The notes under the pieces: generated by a model
What the model saw: only the letters and a program-made list of their open reading frames with translations
Database searches by the model: none
What the model was told of the DNA's origin: nothing
Position numbers and translations under genes: made by a program
DNA from: Peribacillus sp. ACCC06369
GTDB taxonomy: Bacteria > Bacillota > Bacilli > Bacillales > DSM-1321
Assembly (NCBI RefSeq): GCF_030348945.1
Contig: NZ_JAUCEN010000002.1
Coordinates: forward strand, 5,402,423-5,466,422
DNA: 64,000 bases
Reading direction: 5' to 3'
Shown: in pieces, positions 28,623 through 37,628 of the stretch
Layout: the number at the start of each line of letters is the position of its first letter
Numbering within the stretch: position 1 is the first letter of the stretch

Positions 28623-28955
28623 ATGATAATCGTAACGAATAGAATCAGAGTCAAAAAAGGGATGGGGGCAGCCATGGCCCCAGGATTTACTGCACCAGGT
28701 CCACTTGATACAACGGAAGGCTTCGTAAAAGTTGAAGTATTATTAACGCAGAACTTATCGGATCACGATGAATTGAGCGTTAATATGTATTGGGAAAACC
28801 TTGATAACTTTACTGCTTGGAGAAATAGCGATGCATTCAAAGCTGCACATAAACGTCCTGAACCTAGTTCCGGTGAAGCTAAAAAAGAATCTCCAATTCT
28901 AGGCAGCGAGCTTACTACGTATGAAGTCGCCTCAGTAAAAGAAATAGCTAAATAA
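28623..28955 (+). CDS. hmoA: IsdG/HmoA-type heme-degrading monooxygenase
   Basis: A 110-residue ABM-fold protein that should cleave heme to release iron in the cytosol. Family landmarks include MIIVTNRIRVKKG, TTEGFVKVEVLLTQN, the conserved tryptophan in NMYWENLDNFTAWRNSDAF, and the heme-ligand histidine in FKAAHKR. An AAGGAG site lies before the ATG. It is a single gene, with a terminator shared with convergent rlmN. No Fur box was seen directly upstream, although heme-iron recovery fits with the siderophore operon nearby. The symbol is by similarity to B. subtilis HmoA. Confidence 0.85.
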   Translation: MIIVTNRIRVKKGMGAAMAPGFTAPGPLDTTEGFVKVEVLLTQNLSDHDELSVNMYWENLDNFTAWRNSDAFKAAHKRPEPSSGEAKKESPILGSELTTYEVASVKEIAK

Positions 28956-28967
28956 TAAAATTACACC

Positions 28968-28999
28968 AAAAGAGGCCGCAAAATATGCGGCCTCTTTTT
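28968..28999. terminator. Bidirectional terminator between hmoA and rlmN
   Basis: AAAAGAGGCCGCA pairs with TGCGGCCTCTTTTT around a small loop; A and T runs flank both sides. Confidence 0.9.
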
Positions 29000-29033
29000 G
29001 ATGGAGTTTATGGCTTGGGTCTCTTTTAGTAAA

Positions 29034-30101
29034 TTATTGGGCTTCAGCTTTCTTGATTTGTTTGCTTCTAAGCTGGCCGCAAGCAGCATCAATATCCGTT
29101 CCATGTTCTTGCCGGATTTTGCAATTTACGCCTCTCTTTTTCAACGTATCATAGAACGAGAGAACGGACTCTTTTTCACTTCTTTGGTACTGACTATGTT
29201 CATCTACAGGATTATATGGAATCAGGTTGACATAGAGACGATGTTTTTTGTCATCAAGAAGCTCGGCAAGTTGCTCGGCTTCTTCTTGATGATCATTGAC
29301 ATCTTTCAATAGGATATATTCAATCGTAATTCTCCTATTCGTTTTCTCTAAATAATAATCGAGTGATTTCATAAGTTTTTCAATTGGAATACCTCGGTTT
29401 ATTTTCATGATCCGTGTCCTGAGCTCATTATTCGGAGCATGTAATGAGATTGCCAGATTCACCTGTAATTGAGTATCAGTGAATTCATAAATCTTATTCG
29501 CAAGACCGCTCGTCGAGACAGTAATACGCCTTGCAGCGATAGCAAGACCCTTATGGTCCATGATCACCTTCAAAAAGTCTATCATATTTTCAAAGTTATC
29601 GAACGGTTCGCCAATCCCCATTACAACAACATGGCTTACAGCATCTTCTTGTTCCAATTTATCCAGATGCAGTTGTACGTTCATGATTTGTTCCACTATT
29701 TCCCCGCTGGATAAATCACGGCTTTTGGCCAATAATCCACTTGCACAGAAACTGCAGCCAATATTGCAGCCCACTTGGGTGGTGACACAAACCGAAATCC
29801 CGTATTTATGCCTCATCATAACCGTTTCGATAAGGTTTCCATCCTGTAATTTAAACAAGAACTTAATCGTACCATCAGCCGATTCTTGCTTAACGTGCTC
29901 AGTCAAAGTCTGGATGACAAAGTGATCTTCAAGTAGTTGTAGGCACTCTTTATTAACATCAGTCATTTCAGAGAAACTCGTCACACGTGTCCTATAAAGC
30001 CACTCCCAGACTTGTGAAGCTCTGAATTTTTTATGGCCATGGTCCAAAAGCCATGCTGTCAATTGTTCGAATGTTAAACCATAAATGGACTCTTTACTCA
30101 T
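29034..30101 (-). CDS. rlmN: RlmN-family radical-SAM 23S rRNA (adenine2503-C2)-methyltransferase
   Basis: A 355-residue radical-SAM enzyme. The iron-sulfur motif [11 protein letters not shown] matches CxxxCxxC, and [10 protein letters not shown] and [15 protein letters not shown] are RlmN-like. The C-terminal methyl-carrier cysteine lies in [16 protein letters not shown]. It modifies A2503 of 23S rRNA and A37 of some tRNAs. It looks closer to Listeria-type RlmN than to the resistance enzyme Cfr. In B. subtilis rlmN (yloN) lies in another neighbourhood, so this may be an extra or relocated copy. The ATG follows AGAGGGTAACGA. Confidence 0.9.
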   Translation of the reverse strand: MSKESIYGLTFEQLTAWLLDHGHKKFRASQVWEWLYRTRVTSFSEMTDVNKECLQLLEDHFVIQTLTEHVKQESADGTIKFLFKLQDGNLIETVMMRHKYGISVCVTTQVGCNIGCSFCASGLLAKSRDLSSGEIVEQIMNVQLHLDKLEQEDAVSHVVVMGIGEPFDNFENMIDFLKVIMDHKGLAIAARRITVSTSGLANKIYEFTDTQLQVNLAISLHAPNNELRTRIMKINRGIPIEKLMKSLDYYLEKTNRRITIEYILLKDVNDHQEEAEQLAELLDDKKHRLYVNLIPYNPVDEHSQYQRSEKESVLSFYDTLKKRGVNCKIRQEHGTDIDAACGQLRSKQIKKAEAQ

Positions 30102-30174
30102 TCGTTACCCTCTTTTCATTACATTAAGATTTAATATGTTAACCTTACGGGGAATTTCCCCAGAATCAGTTCTT

Positions 30175-30654
30175 TCATTTATGATATGGTTCATTTCTAT
30201 TTATCCGAAAAGCCCGATATATTTGCTCAACTAGAACCAGTTTCATCAATTGATGCGGAAAAGTCATTTTCGAGAAGGAAAGGGCATAATCACTTCTTGA
30301 TAACACCTCGTTGCCAAGCCCAAGCGACCCGCCAATAATAAAGGCAATTTTACTCTTTCCATAAGTGGCGAGCTGATCTATATGAGTGGCCAGCTGCTCT
30401 GAAGTAAGTTGTTTTCCATTGATCTCAAGCGTTATCACGTAGGTGTCCGGGCTGATTTTGGCCAGGATCCGTTCACCCTCCTTTTGCTTTACAATGTCCA
30501 TGTCCGCTGCACTCAGGTTCTCCGGAGCTTTTTCATCAGGTACTTCAACAAGTTCTATATTAGCATAGGCACTTAACCTTTTTGTATATTCAGCAATACC
30601 TTGCTTTAAGTATTTTTCCTTTAGCTTGCCAACAGTAATAATCGTTATTTTCAT
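30175..30654 (-). CDS. rlmH: 23S rRNA pseudouridine-1915 N3-methyltransferase
   Basis: The 159-residue SPOUT-class enzyme methylates pseudouridine 1915 in helix 69 of 23S rRNA on the assembled ribosome. It shows [20 protein letters not shown] at the start, the SAM-site loop [15 protein letters not shown], and the C-terminal [20 protein letters not shown] with [14 protein letters not shown] at the end. Length matches the family. AGAGGATATAT lies before the ATG. It is a near-oriC gene in Bacillus as well. Confidence 0.97.
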   Translation of the reverse strand: MKITIITVGKLKEKYLKQGIAEYTKRLSAYANIELVEVPDEKAPENLSAADMDIVKQKEGERILAKISPDTYVITLEINGKQLTSEQLATHIDQLATYGKSKIAFIIGGSLGLGNEVLSRSDYALSFSKMTFPHQLMKLVLVEQIYRAFRINRNEPYHK

Positions 30655-30711
30655 ATATATCCTCTAACTTTCATTATGGTTTTACTATCAGTCGGATTTG
30701 CCTACCTATTA

Positions 30712-30936
30712 TCATACCTTAGAGTGACCTATAAGCAAAACAAGCATATCCTTTCCAATTTTTAATGAAGGGGTTCCATGACCCTTCAAATAAAAACCGC
30801 TGCCCCTGAAAGCGGCAACGGTAAAAAATTTGGATCGATCAAGTTCAGATCCGATAAAGAATAATGTTGGATTTCCAAGGATCCACTTTCCAACAGAGCT
30901 ATTATTTTGAACAACAAAAAGCTTGAATCTAAACAA
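30712..30936 (-). CDS. Small hypothetical protein upstream of rlmH
   Basis: A 74-residue open frame that I do not recognise. Reading from TTG 30936 (preferred, because GAGGGTGG is six bases before it; GTG 30942 is too close) the protein is hydrophobic and basic: KLFVVQNNSSVGKWILGNP, FFTVAAFRGSGFYLKG and DMLVLLIGHSKV. The sequence looks more protein-like than a random frame, but the weak start and lack of a known family keep confidence low. It lies between rlmH and the DnaA-box cluster. Confidence 0.3.
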   Translation of the reverse strand: MFRFKLFVVQNNSSVGKWILGNPTLFFIGSELDRSKFFTVAAFRGSGFYLKGHGTPSLKIGKDMLVLLIGHSKV

Positions 30937-31000
30937 TTCCACCCTCAGGTTTATTGTTCGAAAAATGTTAAGAACAAGTTAAGAACAGGTTACAAACATG

Positions 31001-31316
31001 TTATCCACAATAGTTATCCACATATCCACAAAATCTATCCACATCTTGTATGGGAATATTAGTTCCCTACTAGATATATTGCCACGTTTCGACAATATTC
31101 ACAGGTTGTTGATAACTGATTTTCTTCAGGAACCAGCGTTAAAACAGGATAGGTTTCACATTCGTATACCACTTCATCCAGCGCCATGTCAACATGCTCC
31201 TGACAGCAATATAATTTCATCTTTCATATCTCCTTTCTCTCTCATTATTCCAAGTACTTCTGTTCCCAATTATCCACAGGTTGGGTGAACTCAATTAATT
31301 TCATTATATATCCACA
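31001..31316. other. Cluster of DnaA boxes around the CxxH/CxxC gene
   Basis: Perfect TTATCCACA boxes lie at 31001-31009, 31014-31022 and 31270-31278. One-mismatch copies are at 31022-31030 (ATATCCACA), 31035-31043 (CTATCCACA), 31095-31103 (ATATTCACA) and 31308-31316 (ATATCCACA). All point the same way. A Spo0A-box-like TTTCGACAA lies at 31087-31095. This density is well above background for a 9-mer and resembles the DnaA-box clusters that titrate DnaA near oriC in B. subtilis. Confidence 0.7.
31059..31220 (-). CDS. CxxH/CxxC small zinc-ribbon-like protein (BA_5709 family)
   Basis: A 53-residue protein reading MKLYCCQEHVDMALDEVV, then CETYPVLTLVPEENQLS and TTCEYCRNVAIYLVGN. The CCQEH and CEYC pairs are the CxxH and CxxC motifs that name this family, which probably bind one metal ion. 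In the Bacillus anthracis type it lies beside the HtrA-like protease gene, exactly as here. AAGGAG is nine bases before the ATG at 31220. Function is unknown. The gene lies inside a cluster of DnaA boxes, some of which overlap its 3' flank and coding part. Confidence 0.85.
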   Translation of the reverse strand: MKLYCCQEHVDMALDEVVYECETYPVLTLVPEENQLSTTCEYCRNVAIYLVGN

Positions 31317-31350
31317 GGTAATCGTAACAAAAAATAAGAAAATCGCAAGG

Positions 31351-31388
31351 AAATATAAAGGACAGGAAGCATTGCCCGCCCCCTGTCC
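31351..31388 (-). terminator. Terminator of htrC
   Basis: On the minus strand GGACAGG pairs with CCTGTCC across a 15-base loop, followed by TTTATATTT, just after the htrC stop. Confidence 0.65.
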
Positions 31389-31397
31389 GTTTGCGTT

Positions 31398-32618
31398 TTA
31401 GATTTCGCTGCTTGAAAGCGTGACTTCCGTAGTTGCCTTCTTTCCGTCACGGTAATAAATGATTTTAACTTTATCACCGATTTTCTTTTCATTGTAAAGG
31501 TATTTTCTTAATTCGACGACATCATGGATTTTTTCATTATCCATTCCAACAACGACATCAAATTCCTTCAATCCTGCTTTTGATGCTGGAGAGTTGCTTT
31601 GAACGCCTGTAATTGCAACGCCTGCAGTAACTTTCCTTGGCAACTTTAATGTATTTTGCTGATGGTATTGTGAAATTTCTTCTACAGATGCCAAGTTTAC
31701 ACCCAAGAAGGCACGTTTCACTTCACCAAATTCTTCTATATCATTAATGATTGGAATAACTGAATCAATTGGGATGGAAAGACCGATTCCTTCCACTGCA
31801 TTTTCTGCAATCTTCATGGAATTTATTCCAATGACCTGCCCTGACATATTAACGAGTGCTCCCCCGCTGTTACCTGGGTTAATCGCCGCATCGGTCTGGA
31901 TGACCTCCGCATTCCAATCGACTTGTCCGTCCTCATTGATATCCACCTCTATCGTACGCTCCAAACCAGAGATGATCCCTTGTGTGATGGATCCAGAGAA
32001 TTGGAGGCCTAATGGGTTACCAATGGCAATCACAGGCTCACCAGGTTTCAATTTGTCGGATTTCCCGAATTCTGCAATGGTTTTGATTTTATCACCACTA
32101 ACGACAATGACGGCTAAATCTGTCCATGGGTCACTGCCTTGTAGTTCTGCTGGCAATTTAGTGCCATCACTTAATGTCACTTCCAGTTCATTGGCACCTT
32201 CAATGACGTGATTATTCGTGACAATATAGGCCTTGCCACCATCTTTTTTGTAGACAACACCAGAACCAGTGCCAGCTTCAGCTGAACTGTCCTCGGCATT
32301 GCTCCCTTGACCCCAGAAGTTCGTTTCCTGAATGTTCGTGATGCCTACCACTGCGTCGCTGGCTTTATCAACGGCATTGGTGACGGCACTTGTTACATCA
32401 ACTGTAAGGTTTTGCTGGGACTGCTCCGTGGACTCACCTCCCGTTGATTTTTCCGTTTTAATTTCGTTATCCTCGTTAGTTAAAAGTCCACTTCCTGGAA
32501 AGGCTAATAAAATTAGTAAGGCCCCGATGATGGCTCCTCCCAAGCCAGCTAGAAAATAGCTCGTATGGCTCTTTTTCCGTTTATTTTGGTTCTCCTCATT
32601 CTGATCATAATAACCCAA
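31398..32618 (-). CDS. htrC: HtrA-like membrane serine protease (S1C family)
   Basis: A 406-residue DegP/HtrA-type protease: short cytosolic N-terminus, one membrane helix (about 24-45), external trypsin-like domain (about 90-290) and one PDZ domain (about 310-395). The catalytic triad shows as VTNNHVIEG, WTDLAVIVV and NPGNSGGAL. The PDZ domain includes GVAITGVQSNSPASKAGL. It should degrade or refold damaged proteins at the membrane surface. It lies downstream of the walRKHIJ operon as yyxA (htrC) does in B. subtilis, but with its own terminator and a 250-base gap. The TTG start follows GGAGCGGTC. Confidence 0.93.
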   Translation of the reverse strand: MGYYDQNEENQNKRKKSHTSYFLAGLGGAIIGALLILLAFPGSGLLTNEDNEIKTEKSTGGESTEQSQQNLTVDVTSAVTNAVDKASDAVVGITNIQETNFWGQGSNAEDSSAEAGTGSGVVYKKDGGKAYIVTNNHVIEGANELEVTLSDGTKLPAELQGSDPWTDLAVIVVSGDKIKTIAEFGKSDKLKPGEPVIAIGNPLGLQFSGSITQGIISGLERTIEVDINEDGQVDWNAEVIQTDAAINPGNSGGALVNMSGQVIGINSMKIAENAVEGIGLSIPIDSVIPIINDIEEFGEVKRAFLGVNLASVEEISQYHQQNTLKLPRKVTAGVAITGVQSNSPASKAGLKEFDVVVGMDNEKIHDVVELRKYLYNEKKIGDKVKIIYYRDGKKATTEVTLSSSEI

Positions 32619-32830
32619 GACCGCTCCATCCTCTCATTTTAGGAATGAATTATAGCAATTCTATTGTTTGGTATCCTCCCTCAATTATACTCAATTACCG
32701 AAATTTTTCTAAAAAAAAGCATGCCTTTATTTTAGGGAAAACTTAAAATACTTTTCTTTTTCCTATACAGTTCTAACCAAACGATACCCCTTTTAATCCG
32801 AATAGTAACTTACGAATCGAAATTTTAAAA

Positions 32831-32876
32831 ATAAAAAAGGAATGAACAAGGTATCCCTCATCCATTCCTTTTTTTT
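32831..32876 (-). terminator. Terminator of the wal operon
   Basis: On the minus strand AAAAAAGGAATG pairs with CATTCCTTTTTT across an about 18-base loop. It starts at the walJ stop. Confidence 0.8.
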
Positions 32877-33669
32877 ATAAGGTAACAAGTTCAGTTGGTC
32901 TTTTCGGGTCAGTATCATATAAGGAAAATTGATCACCAACGATGATCCCCTTTGTCTTTAACGTCTGTTCTACCGACATTCTCGCTAGATCCTTCATATT
33001 GTTATCAAGGCTTAAGTGGGCCAAGTAGATCCGCTTGGTCTTATCACCGGCCACTTCACTCATTGCAAGGGCGGCATCTTCATTACAAACATGTCCGACA
33101 TCACTTAAAATCCGGCGCTTAATGCTCCATGGATATTTTCCCATCCTGAGCATGGACACATCATGGTTACTTTCGAATACATATGCATCGGCATTCGAGA
33201 TGATTCCTTTCATGCGATCACTTACGTACCCTGTATCAGTAATGACCACGAGTTTCTTATCTTCATGATGAAAGACGTAAAACATCGGCTCTGCCGCATC
33301 ATGTGAAACGCCGAAAGATTCTATATTAAGACTGCCGAATGTTTTGACCTGTTCCATTTCAAATGTGAACTTTTGATCAGTTGCAATTTCACCGATTGAT
33401 CGATCCATGGCATTCCATGTCTTTGCATTAGCATATATCGGGAGTTTATGTTTTCTGGCAACCACGCCAAGTCCTTTAATATGGTCGCTGTGTTCATGGG
33501 TAACAAGGATACCGGATAACTTCGACATATCACGGCCTATATCCTGAAACAATGCTTCCAAGGCCTTACCGCTTAAACCGGCGTCGACAAGGAATGATTG
33601 ATCCTCCGTTTCCACGAATAAGGCATTTCCTGTACTCCCGCTTGCGAGAACACTAAAATGCATAGTCAT
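32875..33669 (-). CDS. walJ: WalJ (YycJ) metallo-beta-lactamase-fold exonuclease
   Basis: A 264-residue MBL-fold protein with the metal-binding motif [10 protein letters not shown] (His58, His60, Asp62, His63) and later ligands near [10 protein letters not shown] and YLAHLSLDN. YycJ proteins act as DNA exonucleases and affect replication-linked cell-wall control. It is the last gene of the walRKHIJ operon. The ATG ([12 protein letters not shown]) follows GGAGTGAGTATAG, six bases after walI. Confidence 0.95.
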   Translation of the reverse strand: MTMHFSVLASGSTGNALFVETEDQSFLVDAGLSGKALEALFQDIGRDMSKLSGILVTHEHSDHIKGLGVVARKHKLPIYANAKTWNAMDRSIGEIATDQKFTFEMEQVKTFGSLNIESFGVSHDAAEPMFYVFHHEDKKLVVITDTGYVSDRMKGIISNADAYVFESNHDVSMLRMGKYPWSIKRRILSDVGHVCNEDAALAMSEVAGDKTKRIYLAHLSLDNNMKDLARMSVEQTLKTKGIIVGDQFSLYDTDPKRPTELVTL

Positions 33670-33675
33670 CTATAC

Positions 33676-34470
33676 TCACTCCAGTATTTTTTCTTCTGTA
33701 TTCAATTCAATGACCTCTCCATCAAAAGCATTCACGAAGAGATCTGTTTCATCATCAATGACCACCCACCATGTTGGCACAAGTAAATGTGACACAGATG
33801 TCGTCTGCAGCGAATTATAAAAACCCAGTTCTACATTCGTGACTGTGTTTTTGGGATTAATATCACCATTTCTATACAATGCTCCAATAGCATTTAAGGC
33901 AGATACCAATTCTTTAGGTTTATTGAATTTTTCAATTCCCTCTAAATACATCTGTTCATAGGAAACGATTTCACCCTTCTTGTTCAGATATAGAGTGACC
34001 TTCCCCTTACTATTATTATAAAACATCTTTTTATCTGCCACCTGATAGCAGGTGATGGTCTGGTTGATCTGATCATAGCTCCAAAAACGATACTCATTTC
34101 CATTTAATATATACTCCTTCAGGAATATATCAACGTCTGCTGCATGAATTTCCGCTTTCATGCCAACTGGTGTTTTAAATGTACCTACAAGCTTCTTATC
34201 ATCTATGATTTTTGCTTTTTGATTTTTTAGGTACTGTATATCTTTCTTCTCGAAAGTCTTGCTGTTGGCAATCAGGAATTGATCCTTCTTTTGTTTCGGA
34301 AGTGGGGTTTCTATTGAAATCTCATCTTCCTTCAAGAGTTCTTCCGTTGTGGACTCTGTGAAATTTTCAATTTGGTAGTCATTTATCTTTTCCAGAAATT
34401 GATAAAGAAGAAAAATATTCAAAACGAAGAAAACCATGATGAATATTGATTTTGTATTATTCCAATCCAC
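33676..34470 (-). CDS. walI: WalI (YycI) regulatory membrane protein
   Basis: A 264-residue bitopic protein with one N-terminal membrane helix (about 8-26, KSIFIMVFFVLNIFLLYQFL) and an extracytoplasmic domain of the YycI family. With WalH it binds WalK in the membrane and restrains it. I choose GTG 34470 (VDWNNTKSIF) because GGGAGG is seven bases before it; the longer open frame would run back into walH. The start overlaps the walH stop, which suggests coupled synthesis. Confidence 0.93.
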   Translation of the reverse strand: MDWNNTKSIFIMVFFVLNIFLLYQFLEKINDYQIENFTESTTEELLKEDEISIETPLPKQKKDQFLIANSKTFEKKDIQYLKNQKAKIIDDKKLVGTFKTPVGMKAEIHAADVDIFLKEYILNGNEYRFWSYDQINQTITCYQVADKKMFYNNSKGKVTLYLNKKGEIVSYEQMYLEGIEKFNKPKELVSALNAIGALYRNGDINPKNTVTNVELGFYNSLQTTSVSHLLVPTWWVVIDDETDLFVNAFDGEVIELNTEEKILE

Positions 34471-35794
34471 TTTGATCGCCTCCCGCATCTTCTTCAAAAG
34501 GCACAATAAACCATTTATCGCCGATACGATAATACCAAGTGGGTTCAAGCGTAACTAGTGTGACAAGTTTGGAATCAAGGGATTTATGCAGTTTATAGCC
34601 AATCGAGATGTCCTCCACGCTCTTGAAGTCGATATTATCTTTCGATTTCAACTGATTCAAGACTTCTCTACCACTTTTTAAAGTCATTTCCGACCCTTCA
34701 GACGGAAGGACTGAGGCAAGTGAAAAGTATGGGCGCTCGTAGCTATAAATTTCTTCTTTCCCCCAAATTTGCTCGATTTCGGTCATCCCGGATTCATTGA
34801 AGGCCGGATAACCATTTACGAATAAGCGGAATACCACTCGTTGCTCATTCTCCGACATATAGGCAAAGCGGTAATTGTTATCTTCCCAACCAGTATGATC
34901 ATTGATGAACTCTATTCCTTTTTGGAGAAGGTCACTGGAACTGTCAAATAACTTGCTCTTTTGTGCCGGATTGATATAAGAAATTAGGTAATTCTCTTTA
35001 TTGACCGTCATGAGTCTTGTTCCATCCGTGTATTCCTCACCGACCGAAACGGAGTCCTGTCGTACATACTTCGGATTATTAAATAGAGCGTTTTTAAGGT
35101 CTCCAATATCCAAAGAGTCGATATAATATTGAAATTTGCTGATCGTCACTGGTTTTTCAGGAACGAACAATGTCCTTTTGCTGTTTATGGTTTCGGCCGT
35201 ATATTCAGGGTGCCTATCGTAAGAACCCGTATAAAACAAATCCATAAAACGCCTTAGTCTTTTAGAGTCGACCATACCTTGATAGATCTTCCCTTGATCG
35301 TAGGAAACAAAATAAACGGCAGATTCATTACCACTGATATCCTTTTGTTTAATGATGATTCTATCGAATGAAAATCCAGGCACTTCCGTATCCGTAATAC
35401 CCAATACCGTTTTATAGAGGGAGATGGGAACCTCATCGGAATATTCGATTTCAATCGACCCATCTTCGTGGACAAAATCATCAAATTTCCTTTGCAGCCT
35501 TTTTACGGATATCTCTTTTACGCCGGTAAAATTCCATTGCGAAAATTCTTTTTCCATTCTATTTATCTCTACCGGATTGGAAGTCTGGAAATGTCGACCA
35601 TTTCCATGAAAAAGGATACTGACAGGTTTAATGACATCACTAACAATCTGGACATCGCTTTTAATCTTTATATAATTCGATTGGTCACCAAATTTATCAT
35701 ATTCAGGCTCGTACGTCCAAATGCTCCAAGTCAAAAAAATGCTTGTCCCAACCAAAATAATCAGTATGATGCTTTTTGCACGTTCAAAATTCAT
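34457..35794 (-). CDS. walH: WalH (YycH) regulatory membrane protein
   Basis: A 445-residue protein with a single N-terminal membrane helix (about 6-25, AKSIILIILVGTSIFLTW) and a large extracellular YycH domain. It forms a complex with WalI and WalK that tunes the kinase. The ATG at 35794 overlaps the walK stop as ATGA, a usual sign of coupled translation. The open frame has a TTG two codons upstream, less likely. Length is close to B. subtilis YycH (about 455). Confidence 0.93.
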   Translation of the reverse strand: MNFERAKSIILIILVGTSIFLTWSIWTYEPEYDKFGDQSNYIKIKSDVQIVSDVIKPVSILFHGNGRHFQTSNPVEINRMEKEFSQWNFTGVKEISVKRLQRKFDDFVHEDGSIEIEYSDEVPISLYKTVLGITDTEVPGFSFDRIIIKQKDISGNESAVYFVSYDQGKIYQGMVDSKRLRRFMDLFYTGSYDRHPEYTAETINSKRTLFVPEKPVTISKFQYYIDSLDIGDLKNALFNNPKYVRQDSVSVGEEYTDGTRLMTVNKENYLISYINPAQKSKLFDSSSDLLQKGIEFINDHTGWEDNNYRFAYMSENEQRVVFRLFVNGYPAFNESGMTEIEQIWGKEEIYSYERPYFSLASVLPSEGSEMTLKSGREVLNQLKSKDNIDFKSVEDISIGYKLHKSLDSKLVTLVTLEPTWYYRIGDKWFIVPFEEDAGGDQSGLE

Positions 35795-37623
35795 GACCAA
35801 TCATCCTCTTCTTCCTGTTCGTAAGGAAGTGTAAAGAACACGGTAGTTCCTTTTCCATCCACACTTTCCGCCCATATTTTCCCGCCATGCGCCACGACCA
35901 TTTCTTTTGCGATCGCTAAACCAAGCCCGGTCCCACCTAAGTTCCGCGACCTTGCTTTATCCACACGGTAGAAGCGGTCGAATATTTTATCAATGACGTT
36001 TTTCGGGATACCCACTCCTTGATCTGTAATGCTCACAATGATAAAGCCATCCGATGCCCTGACACGGAAAGTCACTTGACCCCCTTCAGGTGAGTACTTT
36101 AATGAGTTGGAGATTACATTATAGAGAACCTGGGTGATTTTATCCTCATCAATATCCACAAAATAAGCTTCCTTAGGCAAATCACGCTTAAACGTGATAT
36201 CATCATTTTTCGTCATTTCAAAACGATCGATGATATGGTCATAGAATTTATTGAAATTCACCCAGCCTGTTTTAAGCCTGTAATCTTTACTGTCCATTTT
36301 CGAAAGCTGTAACAGATCATTAACAAGCCTGATCATTCGCTCTGTTTCATTTTGGGTCACACTTAAAAAGGATGGAGCGATTTCCTCGTCCTTCCATGCC
36401 CCTTCAGCCAATGCCTCCAGGTAACTTCTCATCGTTGTAAGCGGAGTTCGCAGTTCATGTGAAACGTTGGCAACAAATTCCCTGCGTTCACCCTCGATCT
36501 TTTCCTGCTCTGTAATATCATGCAAAACAGTAATCAAGCCATTAACGAATCCCGTTTCCTTTTGAATGACCGAAAAGTTTCCCCTTAAAATGAATGGCCG
36601 ATTTTTTTTGCTGTAATCAAGGATCACGGACTCTCGCTCTTCCAGTAAATCCTCGAATTTATATTCTTCTTCAAGACCCAAAACCTCAATGATTGGTTGA
36701 TTCATGACGGTTTCACGCGAGACATTCAATAATTGTGCCGCCGGTTCATTAATCAAGTTCACCCGACCGCGTCTGTCCGTTGAAATTACGCCATCCGTCA
36801 TATTGGCAAGGACAGATGAAAGCTTACGCCGCTCTCCTTCTGTACTTGATTGCGATTCTTGAAGCTTTTTGGTCAAATTATTGAAAGTGACGGCAAGCTG
36901 ACCAATTTCATCATCGCCATATACCCTAACTTTTCTGGAGAAATTCCCTTTCGCCATCACCAGGGCCTGTTTTCTCATATCAGACATGGGCCTGGTGATC
37001 GTTCGTGCGAGCAGGATCCCTAAGATGGCCGTAATCACTAGGGCAATGGCTGTGCCCGTCATGAAGATACTATTGATTTCATCCATCTGCTCAAAGACAT
37101 TTTCCATCTCTGCAATTACATAAACGGCACCAATGACCTCCTCATTTGCTTCAATGGGTGTCGAAAGGACCCAGAGCCGCCTGCCGGTTTTCTGATCTCG
37201 AAAAACATCACTATCTTCTTTTCCATAAATCAGCGTATTTTTAATAAGGGCTTCCGTTGTCTTCTTTCCTACGATACCTTGGTTACTTGGGACTGAAGTT
37301 CCGATCACACGCCTGCTGCGGGTGTCGATGACACGTACTTCCGAAATATCATTCGATGAGTTATCCCGGTCTTTCAATATCGTATAAATCGCTTCTTCGA
37401 GGGTTGGATCTTCCTCTCCCCTCTCTTTTTCCATTTCTTCACCAATACTGTAGGTAAGAAGGTTAACGTGACCTTTTATTGATTTCGTGAAGTTCCCGAC
37501 AAGATTTTCTTCCAATTCCCCAACAAAATATACCCCGATTATTTGCATCGCTACGAAAATGAGCAAAACATAAATCAGAACAAATTTAAAATGAATTGAG
37601 CGAAAAAAACCAACCTTTTTCAT
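35791..37623 (-). CDS. walK: WalK (YycG) essential sensor histidine kinase
   Basis: A 610-residue kinase: TM1 (about 12-34), external Cache-like sensor (about 35-182), TM2 (about 183-204), HAMP (about 205-257), PAS (about 265-370), HisKA with the phosphorylated histidine in FVANVSHELRTPLTTMRSYL, and HATPase_c with NVISNSLKYSP, DQGVGIP and GGTGLGLAIA. It senses cell-wall state, probably lipid II or cleavage products, and phosphorylates WalR. It starts five bases after walR, with CAGGAG upstream. Confidence 0.97.
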   Translation of the reverse strand: MKKVGFFRSIHFKFVLIYVLLIFVAMQIIGVYFVGELEENLVGNFTKSIKGHVNLLTYSIGEEMEKERGEEDPTLEEAIYTILKDRDNSSNDISEVRVIDTRSRRVIGTSVPSNQGIVGKKTTEALIKNTLIYGKEDSDVFRDQKTGRRLWVLSTPIEANEEVIGAVYVIAEMENVFEQMDEINSIFMTGTAIALVITAILGILLARTITRPMSDMRKQALVMAKGNFSRKVRVYGDDEIGQLAVTFNNLTKKLQESQSSTEGERRKLSSVLANMTDGVISTDRRGRVNLINEPAAQLLNVSRETVMNQPIIEVLGLEEEYKFEDLLEERESVILDYSKKNRPFILRGNFSVIQKETGFVNGLITVLHDITEQEKIEGERREFVANVSHELRTPLTTMRSYLEALAEGAWKDEEIAPSFLSVTQNETERMIRLVNDLLQLSKMDSKDYRLKTGWVNFNKFYDHIIDRFEMTKNDDITFKRDLPKEAYFVDIDEDKITQVLYNVISNSLKYSPEGGQVTFRVRASDGFIIVSITDQGVGIPKNVIDKIFDRFYRVDKARSRNLGGTGLGLAIAKEMVVAHGGKIWAESVDGKGTTVFFTLPYEQEEEDDWS

Positions 37624-37628
37624 AAGGA

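Noticed and set aside
29034..30101. Possible Cfr-type resistance methyltransferase
   Set aside because: The iron-sulfur loop [21 protein letters not shown] and the C-terminus fit RlmN rather than Cfr.
36451..36466. GTTCATGTGAAACG in walK as a parS site
   Set aside because: About five mismatches to parS, and it is accounted for by the conserved HELRTP-region codons.
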